In this document: in pieces, positions 45,682-54,520 of the stretch
Layout: each line of letters begins with the position of its first letter
Numbering within the stretch: the stretch's first letter is position 1
DNA from: Paraphotobacterium marinum
GTDB taxonomy: Bacteria > Pseudomonadota > Gammaproteobacteria > Enterobacterales > Vibrionaceae
NCBI RefSeq assembly: GCF_002216855.1
Contig: NZ_CP022356.1
Span: 372,001 to 436,000, forward strand
Length of the DNA: 64,000 nucleotides
Direction of reading: 5' to 3'
The notes under the pieces: generated by a model
Told to the model about the DNA's origin: nothing
Databases searched by the model: none
Seen by the model: only the letters and a program-made list of their open reading frames with translations
Made by a program: the position numbers and the translations under genes

Positions 45682-46119
45682 ACAAAACTCCCTAGAGATA
45701 CCATTAACATATTATTCAAGTAAAATTAAATTTGTAACTGAGTGGACAAAAATTAACCTAAAAATTGCATTTGTTACAGGACTTATGTCCTCAAACAAAT
45801 CAAATCTTAAACCTTGTATAGAATAGCTAGAAAGTGAGCTTAAGAAAAAATTATAGGTGTTAGTTCGGGTTCAAAATAATTAAACATTAACTTACAAAAC
45901 AATTCAATTAGAGCAAGATACTTAAGTACTATTTTAATAGGAGATGCCTTCGAAGTGACAAAAACAAAGTTACTGATTAAATGTCTAATGAATAATTTGA
46001 ATCATAGACAATAACTGAATGTTATGATGGTTTTTTAATTTAAAAATATTTATACTAATGTACTAGGTAAATAGTTTTTTTTATGTTAAGTTAATTTTTT
46101 ATATTAACGCGGTAATAAA
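45682..46119. other. Divergent region between the secreted protein and trpS
   Basis: This contains the palindrome at 45778 and AT-rich sequence. I see no trp leader peptide, T-box or attenuator in front of trpS. Confidence 0.5.
45778..45791. promoter_or_regulatory. AGGACTTATGTCCT palindrome
   Basis: This copy is nearly perfect (one asymmetric centre base) and lies 97 bp before the secreted-protein ATG on the minus strand. It belongs with the copies at 7564, 23552 and 31558. Confidence 0.6.
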
Positions 46120-47127
46120 ATGAAAACTAAAATTTTAACTGGTGACCGTGCAACAGGTGCTTTGCATTTAGGTCATTATATTGGCTCCTTAAAATCCAGA
46201 GTAGAATTGCAACAACAATATGATCAAACAATATTGATAGCCGACTTACAAGGTTTAACTGATAATGGACACAATCCAAAGAAAGTTTCGGAAAATATAT
46301 TAAATGTAATGGCCGATTATTTAGCTGTTGGTATAGATCCTGAAATTACAACCATATGTTTACAATCTGCTATCCCTGCTCTTTCTGAATTAACAATGTA
46401 TTATTCAAATATTGTTACTGTTTCAAGGTTAGAAAGAAATCCTACAGTTAAAAGTGAAATAAAAAACAAAAAATTTGGTGAATCAATACCAGCTGGTTTC
46501 TTAACCTATCCAATTAGTCAAGCCGCAGACATAACTGCTTTCAAAGCAAATCTAGTGCCTGTAGGAGATGATCAGTTACCCATGATCGAGCAAACCAATG
46601 AAATTGTGAGAAAATTTAACAGTATTGTTGGAGAAGATATCTTAGTTGAATGTAAAGCTCTTTTAAGCTCAGTATCTCGCCTACCTAGTGTTGATGGAAA
46701 AACAAAAATGTCAAAAACTTTGGGTAATGCAATTACACTTGGCTCAAGTTCCAAAGAAATAACCAGTGCAGTGAAAAAGATGTTTACAGATCCGAATCAT
46801 CTGAGAATAGAAGATCCTGGGCAAATAGAAGGCAATGTTGTTTTCACTTACCTCGATGCTTTTCATCCAGATAAGGCTCAAGTCAAAGGACTTAAAGAAC
46901 ATTATCAAAGAGGTGGTCTCGGTGATGGTCAAGTTAAGAAGATATTAGACATTTGTTTACAGGATTTATTAGAGCCAATTCGAACAAAGCGCAAGGAACT
47001 CATAGACGATCGTCAATATCTAATTGATGTTCTGAAAGCTGGAACCGAAAAAGCAAATCAAGAAGCTGAAGAAACATTAAAAACAGTCAAAGCGAGCCTT
47101 GGACTTAATATCTGGACAGATAGATAG
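46120..47127 (+). CDS. trpS: Tryptophanyl-tRNA synthetase
   Basis: This 335-residue class I synthetase has the HIGH-type motif (HLGH, residues 16-19, in TGALHLGHYIGSL) and the KMSKS motif (KMSKT near 196). It also has the VPVGDDQ-type dimer-interface block and family-typical length. It charges tRNA-Trp with tryptophan. No trp operon genes are adjacent, so it is not part of a biosynthetic operon here. Confidence 0.96.
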   Translation: MKTKILTGDRATGALHLGHYIGSLKSRVELQQQYDQTILIADLQGLTDNGHNPKKVSENILNVMADYLAVGIDPEITTICLQSAIPALSELTMYYSNIVTVSRLERNPTVKSEIKNKKFGESIPAGFLTYPISQAADITAFKANLVPVGDDQLPMIEQTNEIVRKFNSIVGEDILVECKALLSSVSRLPSVDGKTKMSKTLGNAITLGSSSKEITSAVKKMFTDPNHLRIEDPGQIEGNVVFTYLDAFHPDKAQVKGLKEHYQRGGLGDGQVKKILDICLQDLLEPIRTKRKELIDDRQYLIDVLKAGTEKANQEAEETLKTVKASLGLNIWTDR

Positions 47128-47183
47128 ATAGAAGTACATTAATAAAATTAATTATTAATTGAAACATTATAAAAGGAAGGTCA

Positions 47184-47555
47184 ATGTTATTTTCAAGAAT
47201 AGATCATATTGCTTTAGACGTATCCGATTCAGAAAAAACGGTTCAATTTTATCAAACTATATTTGGCTTTAAGGTTTATTCTGAAAGTACAACCAAAAAT
47301 GGACATCATATTATTTACATGAAATTGGGTGATACCATTTTGGAAATATCTCAACAAAAAGAAGTTGTCCATAGTGGTTATCATTTTTGTATACATACAA
47401 CAAATTTTGAAAAAGCTATATCACACCTTTCCGCACATAATATCCCGGTTTATCAACCACCTCACCCCACTGCACCTAGGACGCCATCTGAAAAAGGTTG
47501 GATGAGAGCTGTATATCTAGGACCTGACGGGGAGTTAGTCGAAATCCGAGGTTAG
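47184..47555 (+). CDS. VOC-family (glyoxalase-like) protein
   Basis: This 123-residue protein has the vicinal oxygen chelate fold: IDHIALDVSD (metal-binding His8), VQFYQTIFGF, IIYMKLGDTILEIS (Glu), HFCIHT and a C-terminal DGELVEI (Glu). A strong AAGGAAGG ribosome binding site lies before ATG. The four ligand positions suggest a metal-dependent isomerase or dioxygenase such as a lactoylglutathione lyase relative, but the substrate is open. It follows trpS by 56 bp and may be co-transcribed. Confidence 0.85.
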   Translation: MLFSRIDHIALDVSDSEKTVQFYQTIFGFKVYSESTTKNGHHIIYMKLGDTILEISQQKEVVHSGYHFCIHTTNFEKAISHLSAHNIPVYQPPHPTAPRTPSEKGWMRAVYLGPDGELVEIRG

Positions 47556-47596
47556 TAAAGCTATTTATATTATAAGCTGAAAACATTATTAAAAAT

Positions 47597-47622
47597 AAGC
47601 CTCTTCTCAATTAAAGAGGCTT
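47597..47622. terminator. Bidirectional terminator between VOC and OppA-type genes
   Basis: AAGCCTCTT (47597-47605) pairs with AAGAGGCTT (47614-47622). The minus strand then has ATTTTTAAT; the plus strand has a weaker tail. It separates two convergent genes. Confidence 0.7.
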
Positions 47623-47635
47623 TATAAACTTAAAT

Positions 47636-49267
47636 TTAATGTTTAATGATATATAAGTTTTTAGTTGGCCAGTAAAGAAATGGATTTCCATGAAAGCCTC
47701 CTACATATGGCTTAATTAATTTATTTTGAACATATGAATAAATTTGTATTGCTGGTTGCTCATCACTTAAAATATCAGCTAAATCACCCATTTGATTTGC
47801 TCGATCTTGTTTATTTAAATTGGACTTAGCTTTTTGATATAAGGCATCGTAAGCTTTATCTGAAAAATGTGATATATTCCCTGGATCCCCTGTCGTATAG
47901 GATATCAAAATATTAGTTGGATCATTGATACTCGCATAAGTTCCATCTCTAACAACATCCCAGTTATTTTTAGGGTTTCTTCTGAACTCCAAAAACGTTT
48001 TCCATTCCATATTATCTAATTTAACTTTAACGCCTGCTTGACTCCACATGGAAGCAATTGCCTGAGCAATTAATTTGTGATTCTCCATTGTGTTATAAAC
48101 TAGATGTATTTTAAGTGGTTTTTTCGCTGAATAGCCTGCTTCCTTCAACAATGCCTTAGCTTGAGTAACTTTTTCATCATAGGACATTTTATCTAACTTA
48201 TTTGAAGGGTGTACCCAACCTGACATAGCTTTAGGTAGAAATAAATTTGTGGGTGTTACACCGGTTTTCAAAATTTTGTTCGCTATAGCATCTCTATCAA
48301 CCAATAAAGACAAGGCTTTTCTAACTCTTACATCTTGGAACTTTTTCTTTGTTAAATTTAAATCATAAAAATAATTTCCAAGCTGTGGCATAGTGACAAG
48401 TTGTTCTTTATATTCATTTTTTAACTTTTCAAAAGGTATTCCTGCTGGTATTGTAAATGTCCAATCAATTTGATTGGTTCGAAACATTTTTTCTTCTGTT
48501 TGTTCATTAGCTGGTAGATATGTAACCTTGTTAATCACTGTGTCTTTATTATCCCAGTAATAAGGGTTTCTTACTGATACAATTGAATCATTAATCACAT
48601 GTTGCTGTAACTGGTATGCGCCATTTGATATTATATGTTCTGGTTTAGTCCATTTACTTCCCCACTTTGAAATTATTTTTTCCGGTAATGGTGCAAAGTC
48701 TGATTGTGTAAAAAACTGTATGGCATATGGTAAAGGTTTTGAAATTTTAACTACAAGTGTGGTTTGATCAGGCGCTTCTACACCAAGAGTAGTAATTGGA
48801 AGTTCTCCTTTTACAACTTTTTGACCGTTTAATATACCTAAATCTGAAATATCTGTTTGTTTAGGTGATCCTGTTTTAGGATCGGCTAATCTTCGAATTG
48901 AATATACAAAATCAGAAGCAGTTAATGGCGTCCCATCTGACCATTTTAGATTTTTTCTTAAATGGAAAGTAATCGTTTTCCCATCTTGACTCACTTCCCA
49001 TGAACGTGCTTGCCCTGGAATAATTTTATTACCAGATTTATTCCATGTAACCAGAGTTTCAAACAAATCATTTACAACTTCAAGACTGACATTGTCTTGT
49101 GCTAATGAAGGATCAAGTGTTTCAGGCTCACTCCCATTCCCAATAATTAGATTTTGAGTTGGAGATAGTGTGATCCCATCAGGAACATTTGCAGCGATTA
49201 CGCCTGTAGAAAAAATAAGCGGTATTGTGATAGCTAAGATTTTTTTATTAAATTGTGTTGTATTCAT
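47636..49267 (-). CDS. Peptide ABC transporter substrate-binding protein (OppA-like)
   Basis: This 543-residue exported protein has a signal peptide (ILAITIPLIFSTGVIAA) and the family 5 binding-protein signature: GSEPETLDPSLAQD, LFETLVTWNK, WSDGTPLTASDFVYS, and RKALSLLVDRDAIA. It would bind oligopeptides in the periplasm. No opp permease or ATPase genes are in the window, so it either uses a system encoded elsewhere or acts like MppA. Confidence 0.9.
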   Translation of the reverse strand: MNTTQFNKKILAITIPLIFSTGVIAANVPDGITLSPTQNLIIGNGSEPETLDPSLAQDNVSLEVVNDLFETLVTWNKSGNKIIPGQARSWEVSQDGKTITFHLRKNLKWSDGTPLTASDFVYSIRRLADPKTGSPKQTDISDLGILNGQKVVKGELPITTLGVEAPDQTTLVVKISKPLPYAIQFFTQSDFAPLPEKIISKWGSKWTKPEHIISNGAYQLQQHVINDSIVSVRNPYYWDNKDTVINKVTYLPANEQTEEKMFRTNQIDWTFTIPAGIPFEKLKNEYKEQLVTMPQLGNYFYDLNLTKKKFQDVRVRKALSLLVDRDAIANKILKTGVTPTNLFLPKAMSGWVHPSNKLDKMSYDEKVTQAKALLKEAGYSAKKPLKIHLVYNTMENHKLIAQAIASMWSQAGVKVKLDNMEWKTFLEFRRNPKNNWDVVRDGTYASINDPTNILISYTTGDPGNISHFSDKAYDALYQKAKSNLNKQDRANQMGDLADILSDEQPAIQIYSYVQNKLIKPYVGGFHGNPFLYWPTKNLYIIKH

Positions 49268-49614
49268 TTATTTATCCTTAAATAATTTTTTTATATTCGA
49301 GTTAGAACAAACTAACTTATTAAATTTATCAGGTATTAAAAAAAAATAAAACTGTTTGTTTTCACTACAATAAATTTGATAAATAAATTTTATTAAAATA
49401 CAAATTTATACTCTTTTAAAGGACATAAATAGCAATAAATTACTTTAACCACTCCCTAAATTTATATATCAAATAACAAGTTTTAATCATTATAATAAAA
49501 AAAAAATATTTAATATTTAGGGTTTTTATGGCAAGATATTATTTCTTTTATGATTCAATCAGTAACCCGTGACAGATCAACCACTAAAAAACGATATGAA
49601 GTTTTGGGATTTTT
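49268..49614. other. Intergenic region
   Basis: This is the AT-rich promoter region of the divergent OppA-type and lipoprotein genes. No hairpin, palindrome or small gene stands out. Confidence 0.45.
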
Positions 49615-49950
49615 ATGTTAAAAAAAATATTATCTTTAACACCACTAGTACTTTTGTACTCTTGCGCTAATTTAAGTAGTCCAGATGTTGTGACTGATGA
49701 AAAAATTAAGACGCAATTATCTATCGAACAAAATGTTCAACCAGATGATATCCAAATTACTGATAGAAGATCTGACAAAAATATTATTTATTTTACTGCA
49801 AATATTAAAGGCGAAGAGAAACAATGCCAAGCGCTGACATACGCAACATACATTGGAACAAGTAGATCAGTTGCGACAATAGACTGCGAACATCCACATT
49901 TTGTTGTAAAGTCATGTAATTTATTATTAGAACAAACTGGTGGATGTTAG
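49615..49950 (+). CDS. Small predicted lipoprotein
   Basis: This 111-residue protein begins with a lipoprotein signal (MLKKILSLTPLVLLYSCAN, lipobox Leu-Tyr-Ser-Cys17). The mature part is short and beta-rich with a QCQ block and four further cysteines, likely disulfide-bonded. No family is recognised. It is convergent with the SDR gene and ends 9 bp from it. Confidence 0.7.
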   Translation: MLKKILSLTPLVLLYSCANLSSPDVVTDEKIKTQLSIEQNVQPDDIQITDRRSDKNIIYFTANIKGEEKQCQALTYATYIGTSRSVATIDCEHPHFVVKSCNLLLEQTGGC

Positions 49951-49959
49951 TTCAAAACA

Positions 49960-50655
49960 TTAAAGATTAATAGCAATATCTAATGACTCAATAACAGCAT
50001 TAGGCCCCGACTTGAATAAATAATCTAAGGCATTTGTAATATCACTTACGCTAAGTTTTTGGTCATTTGGAATTGCAAAATCTTTTGTCATATCCGTATC
50101 GATGACGCTTGGACAAAGCGCTGTAACCTTCACATTATAAGGGGCTAATTCTTGTCTAAGAGCAGAATTAAATCCAACAACCGCAAACTTAGAAGCGCAA
50201 TAACCACCTAAAATTGGAAGTGCCCTTTTCCCTGCCATAGATGAAACATTTATAATATATCCAGATTTCTGCATCTTCATTTTTCTGCCAAATACTTGTG
50301 CAACTAAAAAGCAACCTTTAACATTAAGATCGATCATTTTGGAGAAATCAGAGATATCTAAATCTAAAGTTCCTGAATAGTATGTACCCGCATTGTTAAA
50401 TAACACGTCAACGTGTTCAATTGAATCAGCTATTTGATTCAAAGCTTCACTAGCCAACTTAAAATTAGAGAGATCGATTGCATATGTATGGATACATATC
50501 TTTGGGTTATCATTACATATTTCTTGTTTTATCTCCTCTAACGTCTCATGATTTCTTGAAACAAGGGTTAAGTTATAATTCCTTTTTGCTAAAAAATTTG
50601 CTACTTCTTTCCCGATTCCCCTTGTAGCTCCAGTTATAACCGCATGCTTGTTCAT
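49960..50655 (-). CDS. Short-chain dehydrogenase/reductase
   Basis: This 231-residue classical SDR has the cofactor motif TGATRGIG (8-15), NNAG (87-90), a catalytic Ser near 138 and YxxxK (Tyr152, Lys156). The cofactor is probably NADP, from the Arg34 after the second strand. The substrate is unknown, and no neighbouring pathway gene guides it. Confidence 0.88.
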   Translation of the reverse strand: MNKHAVITGATRGIGKEVANFLAKRNYNLTLVSRNHETLEEIKQEICNDNPKICIHTYAIDLSNFKLASEALNQIADSIEHVDVLFNNAGTYYSGTLDLDISDFSKMIDLNVKGCFLVAQVFGRKMKMQKSGYIINVSSMAGKRALPILGGYCASKFAVVGFNSALRQELAPYNVKVTALCPSVIDTDMTKDFAIPNDQKLSVSDITNALDYLFKSGPNAVIESLDIAINL

Positions 50656-50916
50656 GCCACGTTTCCTTTTTAATTTTTTTGAAATGATACATTATGACCT
50701 TATATTTTTACCAATAACTATTCAATAGTTATTATTGAGATTTAATTTATAACTTTTACTATTTATCAACTATGCCATAATGATATAGCCCATCTAAATA
50801 AATCCTTTGAAATTGATGAAAATATATTGAAATGATTTATGGTTAAATATGACTTGCTTTGATAACATTATATTTAAAGTTTAATGACTAACTAAATTAA
50901 TCTACTTTAGACAAAA

Positions 50917-51345
50917 TCAAATAGATACATTTAATATTTTAATTAGAGGTGAATTATCTTCTACAAGATCTGATAGTAAATGCTTATCTAACTCAATCAG
51001 AAAAGCTTCTTTTGCATTTGCAAGTATGTTTTTTAATCTGCATGCTGACGTAATGTGACAAAACTCAGGACTACAATTAACAATTTGAAGTGGCTCTATT
51101 GCACGAACAACATCACCTAAATTGATATGCATCGCGGGTTTACCAAGACGTATTCCCCCATTTTTTCCGCGTACTGTTTCAATGTAACCCAACTGACCTA
51201 ATTTATTAATGATTTTAACCATATGATTTCTAGAAACATCAAAAGCCTCTGTCACCTCAGTAATATTGGCTAACTTATCCTTTGGTAGCATAGCAAGATA
51301 AATAAGGGCACGAAGACCATAATCTGTAAAGTTAGTTAATTGCAC
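50917..51345 (-). CDS. nsrR: NsrR, nitric oxide-sensing Rrf2-family repressor
   Basis: This 142-residue Rrf2 protein has a winged helix-turn-helix ([15 protein letters not shown], then [19 protein letters not shown]). The three iron-sulfur ligands Cys91, Cys96 and Cys102 stand at the same positions as in E. coli NsrR. It represses NO-detoxification genes and is relieved when NO reacts with the cluster. The divergent gene is hmp, and an NsrR-like box lies in the gap, which makes the assignment firm. Confidence 0.93.
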   Translation of the reverse strand: MQLTNFTDYGLRALIYLAMLPKDKLANITEVTEAFDVSRNHMVKIINKLGQLGYIETVRGKNGGIRLGKPAMHINLGDVVRAIEPLQIVNCSPEFCHITSACRLKNILANAKEAFLIELDKHLLSDLVEDNSPLIKILNVSI

Positions 51346-51414
51346 AATCTCTCCTCCAATATTTACATTGTAAACTTTTAATTGACTAAATGAAATAAAT
51401 CAGATAGCATTTAT

Positions 51415-51437
51415 AACATGCATTTAAAATACATGTT
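51415..51437. promoter_or_regulatory. NsrR binding site upstream of hmp
   Basis: The 23-bp inverted repeat AACATGCATTT-A-AAATACATGTT lies 13 bp before hmp. It matches the enterobacterial NsrR consensus (AAGATGCATTT half-sites) at all but a few positions. It would block hmp transcription by NsrR and, by its place in the divergent gap, could also affect nsrR. Confidence 0.85.
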
Positions 51438-51449
51438 ATAGGATTAGTT

Positions 51450-52652
51450 ATGTTAAGTCAAAAAACGATAGATATTGTAAAAAGTACGGCTCCAGTAATT
51501 GTAGAAGCAGGTCCTAAGGTTACACAACACTTTTATAAACGTCTGTTTAGTGAATATCCGGAGCTTCAGAATATTTTTAATATGAGTCATCAAAACAACA
51601 ATCAGACAGACACTCCATCAAGTCAACAAGTAGCTTTGTTTAATGCAATTTGTGCCTATGCAAAAAATATTGACAATTTATCTGAGCTATTGCCAATGGT
51701 CGAGAAAATTGCTCAAAAGCATACAGGTTTTTTAATCACCAAAGAACAATATGAAATCGTTGGTTCTCAACTCATCGCAACTATTGACGAACTATTGTCA
51801 CCTGGCCAAGATGTTTTAAATGCATGGTCTGAAGCTTACAACCTATTAGCTGAAATATTCATTAATCGTGAAAATGAAATATACAAAGAAAATCAAATAA
51901 AACAAGGGGGTTGGTCTGGAAAAAGAGAATTTGTTGTAACTGAAAAATTAGAAAATACAGATTTAATTACAAGTTTTACTTTCAAGCCTTCTGATGGTGG
52001 CCTTGTTGCAAATTTCAAACCAGGTCAATATATAAGTATCCATCTAAGCTCAGATTTGTTTGAACATAATGAAATTCGTCAGTACAGCTTATCCTCTTCT
52101 CCAAAATCAGATGAGTATAGAATTTCAGTAAAACGAGACCTGGATGGCTTGGTTTCCAATCATTTACATAAAAATATCAATGTAGGAGATAAGGTTCTAC
52201 TTACGCCACCTAATGGTGATTTTTATTTAAATGCACAAAGTAACGAACCTGTGACACTCATATCAGCAGGCGTTGGTTTCACTCCAATGCTATCCATGCT
52301 AGAAAGTTTAACATCTCAATCCAAAACAATTAATTGGTTACATGCAACCGAAAATAGCTCTACACATGCTTTTAAAAATCATGTGAATGTTCTGGTTAAC
52401 GAATCAAAAAATATCCAAAATTTCACATGGTACAATGACCCTTTAGATACAGATATCTATGATGTTGATTATGACTTTATCGGGTTAATGGATCTCAATA
52501 AAATTGCAACGCATTTAAGAGATGAAAAAATGCAGTTTTATTTTTGTGGTCCAGTGGGTTTTATGCAAAAAATAGCTCAACAATTATTGATGATGGGTAT
52601 AACAAAAGATCGTATTCATTACGAATGTTTTGGTCCTCATAAAATCTTATAA
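51450..52652 (+). CDS. hmp: Flavohemoprotein, nitric oxide dioxygenase
   Basis: This 400-residue protein has a globin domain (1-145, proximal His91 in IAQKHTGF), an FAD-binding domain (RQYSLSS near 210), and an NAD-binding domain (SAGVGFTPMLSML near 273). It turns NO and O2 to nitrate with NADH. It is divergent from nsrR, with an NsrR box in front, so it is induced by nitrosative stress. It ends at a normal C-terminus (CFGPHKIL). Confidence 0.96.
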   Translation: MLSQKTIDIVKSTAPVIVEAGPKVTQHFYKRLFSEYPELQNIFNMSHQNNNQTDTPSSQQVALFNAICAYAKNIDNLSELLPMVEKIAQKHTGFLITKEQYEIVGSQLIATIDELLSPGQDVLNAWSEAYNLLAEIFINRENEIYKENQIKQGGWSGKREFVVTEKLENTDLITSFTFKPSDGGLVANFKPGQYISIHLSSDLFEHNEIRQYSLSSSPKSDEYRISVKRDLDGLVSNHLHKNINVGDKVLLTPPNGDFYLNAQSNEPVTLISAGVGFTPMLSMLESLTSQSKTINWLHATENSSTHAFKNHVNVLVNESKNIQNFTWYNDPLDTDIYDVDYDFIGLMDLNKIATHLRDEKMQFYFCGPVGFMQKIAQQLLMMGITKDRIHYECFGPHKIL

Positions 52653-52820
52653 GGTAGCAATTAACAAACCAAATATAAACCTCCTTTATTTAAAATTTTA
52701 AATATAAACGATAATCATAAATCAGCTAAGTAAACTTTGGTATACATTTTGTTTATGGGGTTTACTTAACTGATACTTAAAATTAAGAAATTATATTTTT
52801 GATGTCATAATTTGAATAAA

Positions 52821-53135
52821 TTATTTTTCAATATAAGCGTTAGTTTGAGCAGAATATTTAGATTCCAAAGAAAAGATTGAAGATTTTGCGCCGATATCAA
52901 AACGGTCTAGTTTTTCTACTTTTTTTAATTTGTGGGCTAATGGTACAGAGATTATTAAAGAACAACCTTCCACAATCACCTTAATAAACCACATGCATAA
53001 GACAATATCAATCAAATTGGACACTGAATATAATGTAAAAAATGCGATAAATACAAACACAAAACTATTAAAAAAAAGTCGAGAATAAAGTCGATGTAAA
53101 AAACCGCAAGGCCATATATTTTCCTTTTGACGCTA
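52821..53135 (-). pseudogene. C-terminal fragment of a queuosine-precursor (VUT/YhhQ) transporter
   Basis: The frame begins at 53060 as an open reading frame, but the open coding stretch continues upstream to about 53135 before an in-frame stop. It contains FVFIAFFTLYSVSNLIDIVL, then KVIVEGCSLIISVPLAHKL and a Lys/Asp-rich tail, the last helices of VUT-family transporters. The upstream two thirds are missing. No start codon with a ribosome binding site was found, so it is a remnant. Confidence 0.6.
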
Positions 53136-53137
53136 TT

Positions 53138-53359
53138 TTGGGTCGGGCATTAATAAATGAATTTAAGGAACAAATGAAAGATAATAGCAAATGGTTAAAA
53201 AGACCTGAAATAAACAAAAGTCATGGTTATGGTTTAGCAAATTGGATTATTAAAAATGATGTGGCAAGGTACTTAACATCAATATCAGTTAAAGAAAGAA
53301 TTAAAGAACCAAAATATGAGTTAAAAAAATACATAATTGAATTAGAAAACAAAATATAA
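53138..53359 (+). CDS. Unrecognised small protein or fragment
   Basis: A frame open from about 53070 has a TTG at 53138 and gives up to 95 residues, rich in Lys, Asn and Glu, with WLKRPEINKSHGYGLANWII in the middle. No family is recognised. It overlaps the decayed VUT end on the other strand. It ends 27 bp before the transposon target site at 53387. It may be the tail of a truncated gene. Confidence 0.3.
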   Translation: MGRALINEFKEQMKDNSKWLKRPEINKSHGYGLANWIIKNDVARYLTSISVKERIKEPKYELKKYIIELENKI

Positions 53360-53386
53360 AATATAGAATTTAACGATAAGATGAGT

Positions 53387-53391
53387 GAAAT
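53387..53391. repeat. Left target-site duplication GAAAT
   Basis: GAAAT directly precedes the TGT end of the mini-transposon at 53392 and is repeated at 54521-54525 after its ACA end. Confidence 0.9.
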
Positions 53392-53661
53392 TGTCGGTTA
53401 ACATTAAAGATTAAAACTTTTCTCGAACGCAGGACTGATTACTACGTGATTCTACAACAAAAAAATGACAATAAAGATTAAAACCTAAACTTAATTAACG
53501 TGCTGGTTCAAAGAAAATTGTGACAATAAAGTTTGAAACTCACTTTTGGACAGAAACTGCTTAGATTATTTAATCTATTTCGGTTAGCAGGTATTAGGAA
53601 TAGTAAGGGTGATACTCGATATAACCTTTGATGATATTTCCATTATTTACTTATATAAAGT

Positions 53662-53716
53662 GTCTAACACTTCGGATAGATGTCGGCTACGCGGCACATA
53701 TCCTTATTTGTTATAC
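53662..53716 (-). repeat. Integron attC site (59-base element) of the GST cassette
   Basis: On the gene's strand the site runs from GTATAAC (R'' box, which overlaps the TAA stop) to GTTAGAC (R' box) over 55 bp. A self-complementary centre (GGATATGTGCCGC with GCCGACATCTATCC) lies in between. This is the size, order and symmetry of an attC site. The matching GTTAGAC at the other cassette edge is at 54394-54400. Confidence 0.85.
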
Positions 53717-54310
53717 TTCTGGCTCTGAAACCACAACACTGTCATGTGCCCTTATGTACATCAAATGCTTGTCGTAAAAGCCATTTCTCATACAACCATG
53801 TTGCAATGCTTTTTTGTAGATTGAAGCTACAAATATATCAGCTATGCTAAAGTCGTTACCCACAGCAAATCCTGACTCGCAACAGATCGATATACTTAAT
53901 TTTTCTAAGCAACACATAATCCAGTTCCCACGAAGTTCTCGCTTTGAAGTTTCATCTAACTCTGGACGCATAAACCTTAATACTGTTCTATTTTGGGGAG
54001 AATGAATACTGGAGTTTACATACTCACAAATTCTGCGGACGTGAGTTTTTTCATTGAGGCTTTTACCAAATAAGCTCGGATTAGGAAAGCGTTCTTCCAA
54101 GTACTCAATAATTGCCATTGATTCAGAAAACACCGATCCATCGACACAAAGAGATGGGACATAGCCAAAAGGATTTATATCTAGGTATTTTGTCGTTAGT
54201 TCGTCAGAGCTGATCTCAATTCTATCGTAACGTATCCCCTTAAAATTGAGTACCCACTCCACCCTTGCAGAACTATTCGAACCCTTTGCGCTGTAGAGCG
54301 AAACTTCCAT
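53711..54310 (-). CDS. Glutathione S-transferase, integron-cassette gene
   Basis: The start is 54310, with GGGAGG five bases upstream; the frame opens at 54328. The 199-residue protein has the thioredoxin-like N-terminal domain with GSNSSARVEWVLN, a conserved cis-proline block (GYVPSL), and FSESMAIIEYLEERFP, the glutathione-binding signature. The C-terminal helical domain has FSIADIF. It resembles zeta-class/maleylacetoacetate-isomerase-like GSTs. The G+C content appears higher than around it, as expected for a captured cassette. The stop codon lies inside the attC site. It could detoxify electrophiles; the substrate is open. Confidence 0.87.
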   Translation of the reverse strand: MEVSLYSAKGSNSSARVEWVLNFKGIRYDRIEISSDELTTKYLDINPFGYVPSLCVDGSVFSESMAIIEYLEERFPNPSLFGKSLNEKTHVRRICEYVNSSIHSPQNRTVLRFMRPELDETSKRELRGNWIMCCLEKLSISICCESGFAVGNDFSIADIFVASIYKKALQHGCMRNGFYDKHLMYIRAHDSVVVSEPEV

Positions 54311-54393
54311 ACATCCTCCCGAAAGCATTACACAGCAAATAAAACTAATCCAAAATCATATTTATAATATATGAATATATGAATGAGTTAAAG

Positions 54394-54400
54394 GTCTAAC
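54394..54400 (-). other. Upstream cassette boundary GTTAGAC
   Basis: GTTAGAC (read on the gene's strand) is the same seven bases that end the attC site. In integron cassettes this core site marks the recombination junction, so the cassette spans about 53668 to 54399. No integron integrase gene is in the window. Confidence 0.7.
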
Positions 54401-54520
54401 GCACAATGTGACAAAAGCTTGCTATACAGAAGACGACAAGAAGCATCGAAAAAGTTTCAAACTTTATTGTCATAGTTTCAGTCTTTATTGTCGAGTTTCA
54501 AACTTTAATGTCCTTCCACA

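Larger units (their letters stand above)
53392..54520. mobile_element. 1.13-kb non-autonomous Tn7/Tn402-type transposon with an integron cassette
   Basis: The element begins TGTCGGTTAACATTAAAG and ends with the inverse of TGTGGAAGGACATTAAAG, and it is flanked by the 5-bp duplication GAAAT. Each end has three copies of a 19-bp sequence related to GACAATAAAGTTTGAAACT. They lie at 53400-53418, 53467-53485 and 53522-53540 on the left, and at 54453-54471, 54474-54492 and 54494-54512 inverted on the right. TGT/ACA ends, arrays of 19-bp transposase sites and 5-bp duplications are the hallmarks of Tn7, Tn402/Tn5053 and Tn552 relatives. No transposase gene is present, so it must be moved in trans. The cargo is one gene cassette. 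Confidence 0.9.

Noticed and set aside
46020-46119. trp attenuator or T-box before trpS
   Set aside because: No leader peptide, tandem Trp codons or terminator/antiterminator pair is visible.
52727-52768. Terminator after hmp
   Set aside because: TAAGTAAAC and GTTTACTTA form a stem, but the loop is long and no T run follows; not supported enough to list.
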